A stretch of 64,000 nt of DNA. Source: Anammoximicrobium sp964645045 (GTDB taxonomy: Bacteria; Planctomycetota; Planctomycetia; Pirellulales; Pirellulaceae). The stretch spans positions 31,145 to 95,144 of the forward strand of contig CAZXYZ010000032.1 of NCBI GenBank assembly GCA_964645045.1, in the 5' to 3' direction. Position numbers and translations under genes: made by a program. The notes below the pieces were generated by a model. It saw only the letters and a program-made list of their open reading frames with translations. It ran no database searches and was not told where the DNA came from. How positions within the stretch are numbered: position 1 is the stretch's first letter; the number at the start of each line of letters is the position of its first letter. Shown here piece after piece: positions 45,870-54,309 of the stretch.

Positions 45870-46526
45870 ATGGCTCAGAAGATCAAGCTCACGCGGCCCG
45901 AACTGAAGCGCCGCCGCGACCGGCTGGCGCGGTTCGAGCGGTATCTGCCGATGCTGAAGCTGAAACAGCAGCAGCTGCAGATGACGTTGCGCGAAGTAGC
46001 CGGCCAGGTCCGCAGGGCGCAAGAGGCATTGGACGAAGTCGCTGCCAAGCTGAGCCGCTACCGGTCGGTGCTGGCGGACCGCGCGGGCATTCCATTGGGG
46101 CAATGGTCCCGGCCGGAGCGGATCCGGACCTCGCACCGGAACATCGCGGGCGTGGAAGTGCCGGTGTTCGAGGACGTCGAGTTTCCCGCGGCCCGGTACA
46201 GCCTGTTCGGTACCCCGGCCTGGGTCGACCAGACCTTGGTCGATCTCCGCCAGCAGAGTCGCCGCCAGGCCGAGCACGACGTCTTGCGCGAGGTCGAGAC
46301 CTTGCTGCAGGGCGAGTTGGCCCGCGTCATTCAACGGGTCAATTTGTTCGAGAAGATCATGATTCCGCAGGATCGCGAGGCGATCCGCCGGATCCGCATC
46401 AAGCTCGGCGACGAGATGGCGGCGGCCGTGGGGCGAGCCAAAATTGCCAAGGGCAAATTAGCGAAGGTCCTGGACGACGCGCCACAGGACGACGTGGGCT
46501 CCGAGCCGTGGGAGGCGAACGCATGA
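45870..46526 (+). CDS. atpD: V-type ATPase subunit D (central stalk)
   Basis: A 218-aa coiled-coil D subunit. MAQKIKLTRPELKRRRDRLA begins the long N-terminal helix and VNLFEKIMIPQDREAIRRIRI the conserved C-terminal helix. It forms the rotor axle together with subunit F, which is not encoded here. The gene starts six bases after atpB and overlaps atpI by four bases (ATGA). Confidence 0.93.
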   Translation: MAQKIKLTRPELKRRRDRLARFERYLPMLKLKQQQLQMTLREVAGQVRRAQEALDEVAAKLSRYRSVLADRAGIPLGQWSRPERIRTSHRNIAGVEVPVFEDVEFPAARYSLFGTPAWVDQTLVDLRQQSRRQAEHDVLREVETLLQGELARVIQRVNLFEKIMIPQDREAIRRIRIKLGDEMAAAVGRAKIAKGKLAKVLDDAPQDDVGSEPWEANA

Positions 46527-48295
46527 TCGTGCCGATGGTCAAAGTCTACGTCGCCGCGCGCTGCCGCGAGAAAGAACGCTTGTTGGAGACGATCCGCGGG
46601 CTGGGGGTGATCCATCTGGTGCCCGCCGATCCCGCGCAAGCGCTGACCGACGGTCCGACGGCCGATGCGATTCAGACGCTGCAGCGGGCCCAGCAGGTGT
46701 TGTACGGGATCGATCGCCAAGGCGACCGGTCCGAGTTGCCGGCGGTCGAGGCCGCGCGGGCAGTCCTGAACGTCGAGCGGCATCTCGTGGAGCAGGGCAA
46801 TCGCCTGGCCCTGTTGCACCACGAACTGGAACAGTTGGATTTGTGGGGCAACGTCCAACTGCAGCAAATCGAAGGGCTGCGCGAGGCCGGGATCGAGGTC
46901 GGATTCTACGCCGTCGAGGCCCACACGCTTGCGAGCGTCCGCGCGGACTGTGTGGCGGAGGTCGGGGAGCTGCCCAATGGGCGGATCGTCGTGGCCGTCG
47001 CGATCCGCGACGGCAGTTTGGAGTTGCCGGAAAACGCCGCCCCACTGCCGCTGCCTCCGCGCGACGCGCCGTCGATCCGGGCCGAAGCGGCCCAGATCGA
47101 TGCCACGTTGAAAGCGGGGCACAGGCGGCTGGCCGAACTGGCCCATTTGGCCCCCGATATGCGTACCGAGCTGGTGCGGCTGGAACAGCAGGCCGAGTTT
47201 ATCCGGGCTCAACGGGGAGGCATAGCCAGCGACCAGTTGTTCGCCGTCCAGGGGTGGCTGCCGGCCGAGCAGGCGGCGTCCTTGCCCGAGGCTTTGGCCC
47301 AGTCGAATCTGCCCGCGGCCATGCATTGGATGGAGCCGGCCGACGACGAGCAGCCGCCGACCCTGATCCGCAGTCCGGCTTGGGCGCAGCCCGTCGAAGG
47401 GCTGTTCCGGATCTTGGGAACGGTGGCTGGCTACCGCGAGTTCGATGTGTCGGTGCCGTTCCTGCTCGCGCTGCCGATCTTTACGGCAATTCTGATCAGC
47501 GACGGCGGCTATGGGGCGGTTCTGCTGTTGGGCCTGACGCTGGGCTATCGCCGGGCCGCATCGTTCCTGGGAAAGCATTTCACGCAACTGCTGATCATTA
47601 TCAGCATGGCCACGCTGCTGTGGGGCGGGGTGTGCGCCACGTTTTTCGGCGTCACGCTGTATCCGCCCCTGATCGCGATCGACCTGAGCGAGGCCTCGCG
47701 GACGTTCATGATGCGGCTGTGTTTCTGGATGGGGGCGGTGCATCTGAGCATCGCCCAGCTGTGGCCCGCCATCGGACTGTTCCCCGACCTGCGGTTCCTG
47801 AACCGGGTCGGCTGGGCGGTGTTCATCTGGGGAATGCTGGGCGTCGTGCAGATGTTTGTGCTGCGGACGCCCATGGGCTGGGAGACGCCATGGCCCTACT
47901 TGCTGCTAGTTGGAGGCACCCTGGCGATCGTTTTTTCGCAGCCCAGCTGGAACGTGGGCAAGATGCTGTTGCTGGGGTTGGCCAATTTCCCGCTGTCCAT
48001 GCTGTCGGCGTTTTCCGACGTGATCAGCTACGTGCGGTTGATGGCCGTCGGTTTGGCCAGCGGCGTGCTGGCGGCCAGTTTTAACAACATGGCGCGCGAA
48101 TTCGACTTCTGGCCCTTGGCGGTGTTGGTGCTGGTGTTCGGGCACAGCCTGAACCTGGGTTTGGCGATGATCGCCATGTTCGCGCATGGTGTGCGGCTCA
48201 ATATGCTGGAATTCTGTAACAACCTCGGGATGCAGTGGACGGGATATCGGTACAGTCCCTTCGCGCAACGAACCAATCAGGAGTATGAACCATGA
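46523..48295 (+). CDS. atpI: V-type ATPase subunit I (membrane stator)
   Basis: A 590-aa a/I subunit. Residues 1-300 form the cytoplasmic arm (MIVPMVKVYVAARCREKERLL; coiled coils), and about seven membrane helices follow from residue 310. FSDVISYVRLMAVGLASGVLA holds the arginine equivalent that faces the rotor ring. GGGAGG within atpD serves as ribosome site. ATGA overlaps join it to atpD and atpK. Confidence 0.93.
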   Translation: MIVPMVKVYVAARCREKERLLETIRGLGVIHLVPADPAQALTDGPTADAIQTLQRAQQVLYGIDRQGDRSELPAVEAARAVLNVERHLVEQGNRLALLHHELEQLDLWGNVQLQQIEGLREAGIEVGFYAVEAHTLASVRADCVAEVGELPNGRIVVAVAIRDGSLELPENAAPLPLPPRDAPSIRAEAAQIDATLKAGHRRLAELAHLAPDMRTELVRLEQQAEFIRAQRGGIASDQLFAVQGWLPAEQAASLPEALAQSNLPAAMHWMEPADDEQPPTLIRSPAWAQPVEGLFRILGTVAGYREFDVSVPFLLALPIFTAILISDGGYGAVLLLGLTLGYRRAASFLGKHFTQLLIIISMATLLWGGVCATFFGVTLYPPLIAIDLSEASRTFMMRLCFWMGAVHLSIAQLWPAIGLFPDLRFLNRVGWAVFIWGMLGVVQMFVLRTPMGWETPWPYLLLVGGTLAIVFSQPSWNVGKMLLLGLANFPLSMLSAFSDVISYVRLMAVGLASGVLAASFNNMAREFDFWPLAVLVLVFGHSLNLGLAMIAMFAHGVRLNMLEFCNNLGMQWTGYRYSPFAQRTNQEYEP

Positions 48296-48828
48296 CAGCG
48301 GTCGCGGCGTTCTTTGGGTTTTCGATGCTCGGTTTGCCCATTCTTTTGGCGGCCTCTGAACCCAGCTTCTGGCGTTTTCTGGCCGAGATGGGAGACGTTA
48401 CGGCCTTGGGCATGGCGGCGCTGGGAAGTTCCATCGGGATTGGGCTGGCGGGCCAGGCGGCGGCCGGAGCCTGGGCCAAGGAGGCCCGCGCCGGGCGGAA
48501 CCTGAGTTTCACCTACATCATCCTCGTGGGCATGCCCATCAGCCAGACGCTGTACGCCATGATCGTGATGAACAACATGCGATCCGTGTTCGCGAACATG
48601 GACGTCACGGTCGCCGAAGCGGGCTTGCTGTTGGGCATTGGGTTGTCGACCGGGATGGGCGAAATGCTGTCCGCCTGGATGCAGGGACTGATCGGCGCCG
48701 CAGGCATTCGGGCGCTTAGCGACGGCGAAGGTAAGGGGTTTGCCTTTGTGATCATCGCCATGGGCATCGTCGAGACCGTCGGCATCTTTACGATGGTGTT
48801 CATGCTGGGCATGATCCCGTCCGCGTGA
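48292..48828 (+). CDS. atpK: V-type ATPase subunit K (proteolipid ring)
   Basis: A 178-aa rotor subunit with four membrane helices, i.e. two fused c-type hairpins. The ion-binding acid is Glu161 (GIVETVGIF); the first hairpin carries PISQ (Ser84, Gln85) instead of an acid, and Gln131 sits in SAWMQGLIGAAG. These residues align with the Na+ ligands (T64, Q65, Q110, E139) of Enterococcus hirae NtpK, suggesting Na+ coupling. The ATG overlaps the atpI stop by four bases. A 30-bp-arm inverted repeat follows 57 nt later. Confidence 0.92.
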   Translation: MTAVAAFFGFSMLGLPILLAASEPSFWRFLAEMGDVTALGMAALGSSIGIGLAGQAAAGAWAKEARAGRNLSFTYIILVGMPISQTLYAMIVMNNMRSVFANMDVTVAEAGLLLGIGLSTGMGEMLSAWMQGLIGAAGIRALSDGEGKGFAFVIIAMGIVETVGIFTMVFMLGMIPSA

Positions 48829-48884
48829 CGCCCCGGGCGGCTGACAGGGAGTTCTTGGCCCTGGGCTGTGTACGCGGTAACGAT

Positions 48885-49001
48885 CGTTTAACCGCGTGGG
48901 CAACGCCCCGCGCGGAAGCAAGCGAAGTTCGGCGTGCGGGCCTCGACTGCGTCCGCCTGTACGCGCCCCAGCGCGTGGGGCGTTGCCCACGCGGTTAAAC
49001 G
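48885..49001. repeat. 30-bp inverted repeat after the V-ATPase operon, 'gtgggcaacgccccgcgcg' family
   Basis: Arms 48885-48914 and 48972-49001 are complementary with one mismatch around 57 nt. A partial copy (gcggggcgttgcccgcgcgg) is at about 56545. It may end the operon transcript. Confidence 0.85.
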
Positions 49002-49152
49002 AAGACGGGGCAGGAAGCGTGACCTCGATTGCCGCTTGCTGAAAGCAGCGGTAGAATACGGGAAGTGGAAGCAATTGGCCTCTGCTGTCGGCCATGGCGT
49101 TGACAGACGCCGGCGTCAAATACGATCTTGTCGAGAACCAGGGAGGCGCCCC

Positions 49153-49986
49153 ATGTTGACGAGCATATTGATTGGGCTGGACGGTTCCGCTTACAGCGAC
49201 GTCGCGGTGGAACTGGGCATTCAATGGGCGCAGAAATTCAACGCCTTGTTGGTGGGGCTGGGGATCGTCGACGAACCCACCATCTGCAAGCGTGAGCCGG
49301 TGCCGCTGGGTGGCGCCAGCTACAAGCACGAGCGCGATGAACAACTGTTGGCAGACGGCCGCCGCAAGGTCGAGGAATTCCTGCAACGGTTTGGATCGCA
49401 GTGTGCCGCAGCCGGTGTGGCGTACCAGGAGGTCGAAGGCGTCGGCCTGCCGTACGAAGAAATCCTGCGCGAATCGCACCGCTATGATTTGGTCTTGCTG
49501 GGCCACGAGACCCATTTTCATTTTGAGACCAGCGACCTGGCGGACGAGACGTTGTGGCACGTTTTGCGGAGCGAGTCCCGGCCGGTGGTGATCGCGCCCG
49601 CCGAATTGCACCCGGGCAACTCGGTGGTGGTGGCGTACAACGCCAGCCCGCAGGCGGACCGCGCCTTGCAGGCCTTCCAGGCCGCGGGCTTGGATTTCGG
49701 CGAGGAAGTCCACGTGATTTGCGTGGATGCGGATGAAGCCAAGGCGGTCCGCGAAGCCGAACGGGCCGTCGAGTTCCTCCGCCCCCACGGAATCCGCGCC
49801 GTGGCGGCCGGCCGGAAGCCGGCAGAGTCGGTTGCGCAGACGATCGTGGACGAGACGGCCGCCCGCCAGGCCCGTTTGCTGGTGATGGGCGCTTGCGGGC
49901 ATTCGCGGCTGCGCGAAGCCTTGCTGGGATCCGTGACCAAGACCATCTTGCGAGGCAGCGCGGTCCCGGTATTTTTGTGCGACTGA
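49153..49986 (+). CDS. Tandem universal stress protein
   Basis: A 277-aa protein with two UspA domains: residues 1-145 (MLTSILIGLDGSAYSDVAVE) and 150-277 (SVVVAYNASPQADRALQAF). The second has the ATP-binding Gly motif GACGHSRLREALLGSVTKTI, close to GxxGhxxxxxxxxGSVsxxv; the first ends with LLGHETHF and no such motif. GGGAGG precedes the ATG. Usp proteins buffer redox, osmotic and starvation stress; nothing here shows its trigger. Confidence 0.9.
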   Translation: MLTSILIGLDGSAYSDVAVELGIQWAQKFNALLVGLGIVDEPTICKREPVPLGGASYKHERDEQLLADGRRKVEEFLQRFGSQCAAAGVAYQEVEGVGLPYEEILRESHRYDLVLLGHETHFHFETSDLADETLWHVLRSESRPVVIAPAELHPGNSVVVAYNASPQADRALQAFQAAGLDFGEEVHVICVDADEAKAVREAERAVEFLRPHGIRAVAAGRKPAESVAQTIVDETAARQARLLVMGACGHSRLREALLGSVTKTILRGSAVPVFLCD

Positions 49987-50132
49987 TCCCGGCCGTCGTG
50001 GAACCGTTTGGCGGCTGTTCCAGCATGGGCAGCTAGCCGGCGGCGGGAGGGCGTCCCTATAATGGTACGGCCGTTGCAGATTCGTCTGTTGCGGAGAGCG
50101 TTTGAGTTTGCTCGCACCGCGAGGAGTCCGGT

Positions 50133-50543
50133 ATGCCCGTCGAAATGCAGCTGTCGCGCATTATCATCAGCGAAATCCACGATCAGCAGATTATTTATTT
50201 GCGTGAGATCGAAGGGGAGCGGCAATTTCCCATCGTGATCGGCATTTTCGAAGCCACCAGCATCGATCGCCGGGTCAAGGGATACCAGACGCCGCGGCCC
50301 TTGACGCACGACCTGATCGTCAACGTCGTCGAACAACTGCACGGGGAATTGGACAGTGTGGTGATCAGCGGCCTGCGGGAAGGCACCTACTTTGCCGTAC
50401 TCCGCGTCCGCCGCGACGGCGAATTGGTCGAGATCGATTCGCGGCCGTCGGATGCGATTGCGGTAGCGGTGACCTGTAATCCGCCGCTGCCGATTTACGT
50501 CAATGAGGAAGTTCTGGAGGAGGCGATGAGCGATTCGGTGTAA
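50133..50543 (+). CDS. Bifunctional nuclease (DUF151) family protein
   Basis: A 136-aa DUF151 domain: LREIEGERQFPIVIGIFEA and SRPSDAIAVAVTCNPPLPIYV (the SRPSDAIALAxR motif). Plant relatives have nuclease activity; the bacterial role is unproven. The ATG follows GAGGAG. It is alone between a universal stress protein and a serine acetyltransferase. Confidence 0.9.
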   Translation: MPVEMQLSRIIISEIHDQQIIYLREIEGERQFPIVIGIFEATSIDRRVKGYQTPRPLTHDLIVNVVEQLHGELDSVVISGLREGTYFAVLRVRRDGELVEIDSRPSDAIAVAVTCNPPLPIYVNEEVLEEAMSDSV

Positions 50544-50865
50544 CAGACCGATCGTGGCGTCTTTGCCTAAACTCCCGATAACACCCGGGCCGAAGAGAAT
50601 ACCGAGGGAAATCGGCCTCTCGGCTCACCCTCATTGAGACTTGGGCGACTTCAACCAGCCGACTTGACCGCGATGGACCGGATGAGGGCTTATTGGCCCG
50701 TGTCCGGATGGAGTTCGAATGTGATGTACCTGCCGCGTCCTGCTAGCACCTGTTGCGGCTGTCGTTGTCCGGCTTGACCGGACACCCATCACACCGTTTA
50801 CCCATCGTGTCTTCTGTCTACCGCTTGGCCCCTGAGACCGGGGCGTTTTCCGGGGAGACTTCGCC
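50544..50865. other. Intergenic, one small hairpin
   Basis: No gene is supported in this 322-nt gap. tgtccggcttgaccggaca at 50766-50784 forms a 7-bp hairpin. The ribosome site of the next gene is GGGGAG. Confidence 0.5.
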
Positions 50866-51831
50866 ATGGCATCCGACTTGCGACTCAAAGAGCATCTGCC
50901 CGAGTTGACCGACGAGATCGTCGAGACCTACACCACCGTCCCCACGATCAATCATCTGGGCCACTGCCCGCTGCCCAAATACGAAGAAATCGTGGCCGCG
51001 ATCCAGGATTTGAAGGACATTCTTTACCCCGGTTATCGCCGCCGCGAGGGACTGCATATAGGGAACGTCACCTACCATGTTGGCGACCTGATCGACGGCT
51101 TGCACGATACGCTGACGACGCAGATCGCCCGAGCCCTGCAGCACGATGCCCGCGTCGAACGGGGGCTGGACCCGTGCGCGGACAAAGCAGACTACCAGGC
51201 GCAAGGCCAGCGTCTGGCGATCGCCTTTTTGCAGCGGATCCCCGAATTGCGGCGGCAGCTGGCGATGGACGTCCAAGCCGCCTTTGACGGCGATCCGGCC
51301 TGCAAGAACCTGGATGAAGTGATCCTGTGCTATCCCGGACTGGAGGGCATCACCGTCTACCGCTTGGCGCATGAACTGCACGTCCTGGGCGTTCCCGTCA
51401 TCCCGCGGATGATGACGGAATGGGCGCACCATCAAACGGGAATCGACATCCACCCCGGCGCACGGATCGGCAACCATTTCTTCATCGATCACGGTACAGG
51501 AGTCGTGATCGGTGAAACGTGCGACATCGGTAATCACGTGAAGTTGTACCAAGGCGTGACGTTGGGGGCGCTCAGTTTCCCCACCGACGCCGACGGCAAG
51601 CTGATCCGCAACATGAAGCGTCACCCGACGCTGGAAGACCGCGTCGTCATCTACGCCAGCGCCACTGTCCTGGGCGGCCGGACCGTGATCGGTCACGACA
51701 GCGTCATCGGGTCCAGCGTCTGGCTGACGGAGAGCGTCGATCCGTTCACCACCGTGACGATCGAAAAACCGAGCCTTCGCCGCCGCACGTTGTCCACCGA
51801 GGCGACCACCGGCGCGGGAATGGAAAAGTGA
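50866..51831 (+). CDS. cysE: Serine O-acetyltransferase (EpsC/CysE type)
   Basis: A 321-aa protein. Residues 1-175 are the helical N-terminal domain, longer than in Escherichia coli CysE, as in EpsC-type homologues. The left-handed beta helix (185-300) carries hexapeptide repeats and the catalytic site TGIDIHPGARIGNHFFIDHG and GVVIGETCDIGNHVKLYQGV, including the catalytic His of IDHGTG. It makes O-acetylserine for cysteine synthesis. No cysK is adjacent. Confidence 0.93.
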   Translation: MASDLRLKEHLPELTDEIVETYTTVPTINHLGHCPLPKYEEIVAAIQDLKDILYPGYRRREGLHIGNVTYHVGDLIDGLHDTLTTQIARALQHDARVERGLDPCADKADYQAQGQRLAIAFLQRIPELRRQLAMDVQAAFDGDPACKNLDEVILCYPGLEGITVYRLAHELHVLGVPVIPRMMTEWAHHQTGIDIHPGARIGNHFFIDHGTGVVIGETCDIGNHVKLYQGVTLGALSFPTDADGKLIRNMKRHPTLEDRVVIYASATVLGGRTVIGHDSVIGSSVWLTESVDPFTTVTIEKPSLRRRTLSTEATTGAGMEK

Positions 51832-51902
51832 GGCGGGCAGCGGGAAACGGGTCGCGGCGCGGGCCGAAATAACTTCCCGAACTCGTCGTCTTTGCCGCGT
51901 AG

Positions 51903-52154
51903 CGGCTACTGATTCCCTTTCCGGCCCTTGTCCGCCCCGGAACCAGCGTACCCGCCAAGACCGTTTCCCACGGCATCAACATCCACAGCGGATTCAACGC
52001 TCACCGCGGTTCCGACGGCTGCCTCACCTTGCAGCCCGGCGATTGGTCAAGGTTTATCCAGGTCTTTCTGATCGCGTTCCCCAACATCGACGATTGGCAT
52101 AGGCTCGGCAAAAATACTGGCAGGATGATCGACACACGGGTCATCAGGGTATGA
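51903..52154 (+). pseudogene. Remnant of a cell-wall hydrolase/transpeptidase-like domain
   Basis: A frame running from TAG (51900) to TGA (52152-52154) encodes VSHGINIHSGFNAHRGSDGC, then LTLQPGDWSRFIQVFLIAFP and DWHRLGKNTGRMI. The HxG ... S/G-x-GC arrangement resembles the active-site end of L,D-transpeptidase-like domains (catalytic Cys in SxGC). No start codon precedes it, so it is a C-terminal fragment. The rest of 51832-52371 shows no gene. Confidence 0.45.
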
Positions 52155-52371
52155 ACGAAGGCGCGAGGCCGGTGATCAATCGCCGTGCCTTGGAGCATTT
52201 TGAGTCGCTGCACGCATCATGGCGAAGAAGAATCCCGAAACCGAAGCAACCCCTGAAACGCGTGCTTGTGTCACAAAGGGGCGCTGTCCAATTAGGATAG
52301 ACTTCTTGTTGGCAAGACACATTGACAGGCGATTCGTTATACTGTGTTTGTCGTGACAGAAGGAGGAGACG

Positions 52372-54285
52372 ATGAGCTTCCGGCATTTTGGTCTGGCTGT
52401 GTTTTCGGCCGCGATAACGCTGGCCGCCCGGGGCGGCCAGCCGCCGTTGGAAATCCGCTGCCCCCCACTGCACGCCAAGGCGGATCAGGCGGTCGTGGTC
52501 GAGGTCCGCGGGGCGCGGGACCTGATTGGCAAACCGATCGCTTTGCGAAAGGAAAAGGCCAACGTCTGCGAGAGCCGTTTCGAGCGTCAGGGGGAAATCG
52601 CTGTGGCCAAGCTGGCGTTCGATCCGCTGCCCTGGGGCATTCGGCCGGACGTGCTGGACGTAGTCATCGACGGCAACCCGCAAGCCCAACTCACGGCGCC
52701 GCTGGTGCTGATCGGCATGCGCGGCAGTCCGCCCCAGGACGAAGTGCTCGCAGCCCTGAAAGCGCCCGGCGGCCTGTTTCCCCTGATCGACCGCTTCGGC
52801 CAGTACCGCCATCGCGATTGGCCGGGAAAGACCAACTCGTTGGAAGACCTGCGGCGGCACCGCGATGCGGAACAGCAAGATTTGCAAGACCATCCGGGGC
52901 CGAAAGGCTGGGACACGTACGGCGGCTGGCTGGACGGCCCGCAACTGGAGAGCACGGGCTTCTTCCGCGCCCAAAAGCACGAGGGCCGCTGGTGGCTGGT
53001 CGATCCGGACGGCTCGCTGTTCTGGTCGCACGGCATCGACTGCGTCCGCTCGTCCAGCGGCTATACACCCGTCTCCGATCGGGTCCACTACTTCGAGCCC
53101 CTGCCGGCGGCCGGCACGCCCGAATCCAAGTTCCTGGGCCAGCAGACTTGGGCGCCGAAGGGTTACTACGAGCGGTTCCAGGGCCGGCCGTTTGACACGT
53201 TCAACTTTACCGGCGTCAATCTGTGGCGAAAGTACGGTCCCGAATGGGCCACGGCGTTCGGGCAACTGGCCCACGCGCGGCTGCTCAGTTGGGGGCTGAA
53301 CTCGATCGGCAACTGGTCCGATCCGGACATCTATCTGCTGCGGAAAACGCCGTACGTAGCGACTTGTTCTACCTCCGGCCGGGACGTGCGGCAGATCGAA
53401 GGCAGCACCGGCTACTGGGGCAAGTTTCCCGATCCGTTCGACGCGGGCTTTCGCGCCACTTTGCGGCGGGCGTTAGAGCAGGAGCGCGGCAAGGCCGCCG
53501 GCGATCCGTGGTGCATCGGCTTTTTCGTACACAACGAATTAGGCTGGGGCGACGAGACTTCGCTGGCGGTCGCGGCGCTAGGGTCGCCGGCCGATCAGCC
53601 CGCCAAGCTGGCGATGGTGGACGATCTGAAATCCAAGTACGTCACAATCGAACGGCTGAATGCAGCTTGGGGAACCACTCACGCGTCGTGGAACGCGCTG
53701 CTGGCGGGCACTCAACCGCCGGACAAGCAGAAGGCGGGCGACGATCTGCAGACATTTTATACACGGCTCGCCGAGCAGTATTTCCAAACGTGCCGCGAGG
53801 AAGTCAAACGCGTGGCCCCGAACCAGATGTACCTGGGCTGCCGCTTTGCCTGGGTCAACGACCGCGCGGCCAAGGCGGCTGCGGAATCCTGCGACGTGAT
53901 TGCCTACAATTTGTACAAACGCGACATCGCCGAATTCCGGCTGCCGGCCGGCATCGATAAACCGGTAATGGTCGGCGAATTCCATTTTGGGGCCTTGGAT
54001 CGCGGCATGTTACATCCGGGCTTGCAGAAAACGGCCCATCAACAGGAACGGGCCGCGATGTACAAGAGCTACGTGCAAGGCGCGTTGCGCAATCCGGCGA
54101 TTGTCGGCACGCATTGGTTCCAGTACGGCGACCAGGCGACCACCGGCCGCGGCGACGGCGAGAATTACCAGATCGGCTTCCTCGATATCTGCGACACCCC
54201 GTACCCGGAAACGATTGCCGCGTGCCGCGAGGTGGGCGAAACGATGTACACGTACCGGGCTCAGCAGGGCGGGAAGGACGAATGA
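52372..54285 (+). CDS. Exported GH50-like (agarase-type) glycoside hydrolase
   Basis: A 637-aa protein starting after AGAAGGAGGAG with a short leader (FGLAVFSAAITLAARGG). Residues 25-130 form a beta-sandwich; from about 195 (FRAQKHEGRWWLVDPDGSLFW) a clan GH-A TIM barrel follows. The acid/base is Glu389 in FFVHNELGW and the nucleophile Glu536 in VMVGEFHFG. The motif WWLVDPDGxLFWSHGID is typical of GH50 beta-agarases and related enzymes; the substrate in this organism is unknown. A ceramidase-like gene follows 24 nt later in the same direction. Confidence 0.8.
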   Translation: MSFRHFGLAVFSAAITLAARGGQPPLEIRCPPLHAKADQAVVVEVRGARDLIGKPIALRKEKANVCESRFERQGEIAVAKLAFDPLPWGIRPDVLDVVIDGNPQAQLTAPLVLIGMRGSPPQDEVLAALKAPGGLFPLIDRFGQYRHRDWPGKTNSLEDLRRHRDAEQQDLQDHPGPKGWDTYGGWLDGPQLESTGFFRAQKHEGRWWLVDPDGSLFWSHGIDCVRSSSGYTPVSDRVHYFEPLPAAGTPESKFLGQQTWAPKGYYERFQGRPFDTFNFTGVNLWRKYGPEWATAFGQLAHARLLSWGLNSIGNWSDPDIYLLRKTPYVATCSTSGRDVRQIEGSTGYWGKFPDPFDAGFRATLRRALEQERGKAAGDPWCIGFFVHNELGWGDETSLAVAALGSPADQPAKLAMVDDLKSKYVTIERLNAAWGTTHASWNALLAGTQPPDKQKAGDDLQTFYTRLAEQYFQTCREEVKRVAPNQMYLGCRFAWVNDRAAKAAAESCDVIAYNLYKRDIAEFRLPAGIDKPVMVGEFHFGALDRGMLHPGLQKTAHQQERAAMYKSYVQGALRNPAIVGTHWFQYGDQATTGRGDGENYQIGFLDICDTPYPETIAACREVGETMYTYRAQQGGKDE

Positions 54286-54309
54286 GGAAACTTCGGCGAG
54301 GGCGTTGAC

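Noticed and set aside
49153..50543. An operon from universal stress protein through the DUF151 gene
   Set aside because: The 146-nt gap and a separate strong ribosome site give no positive evidence of cotranscription.
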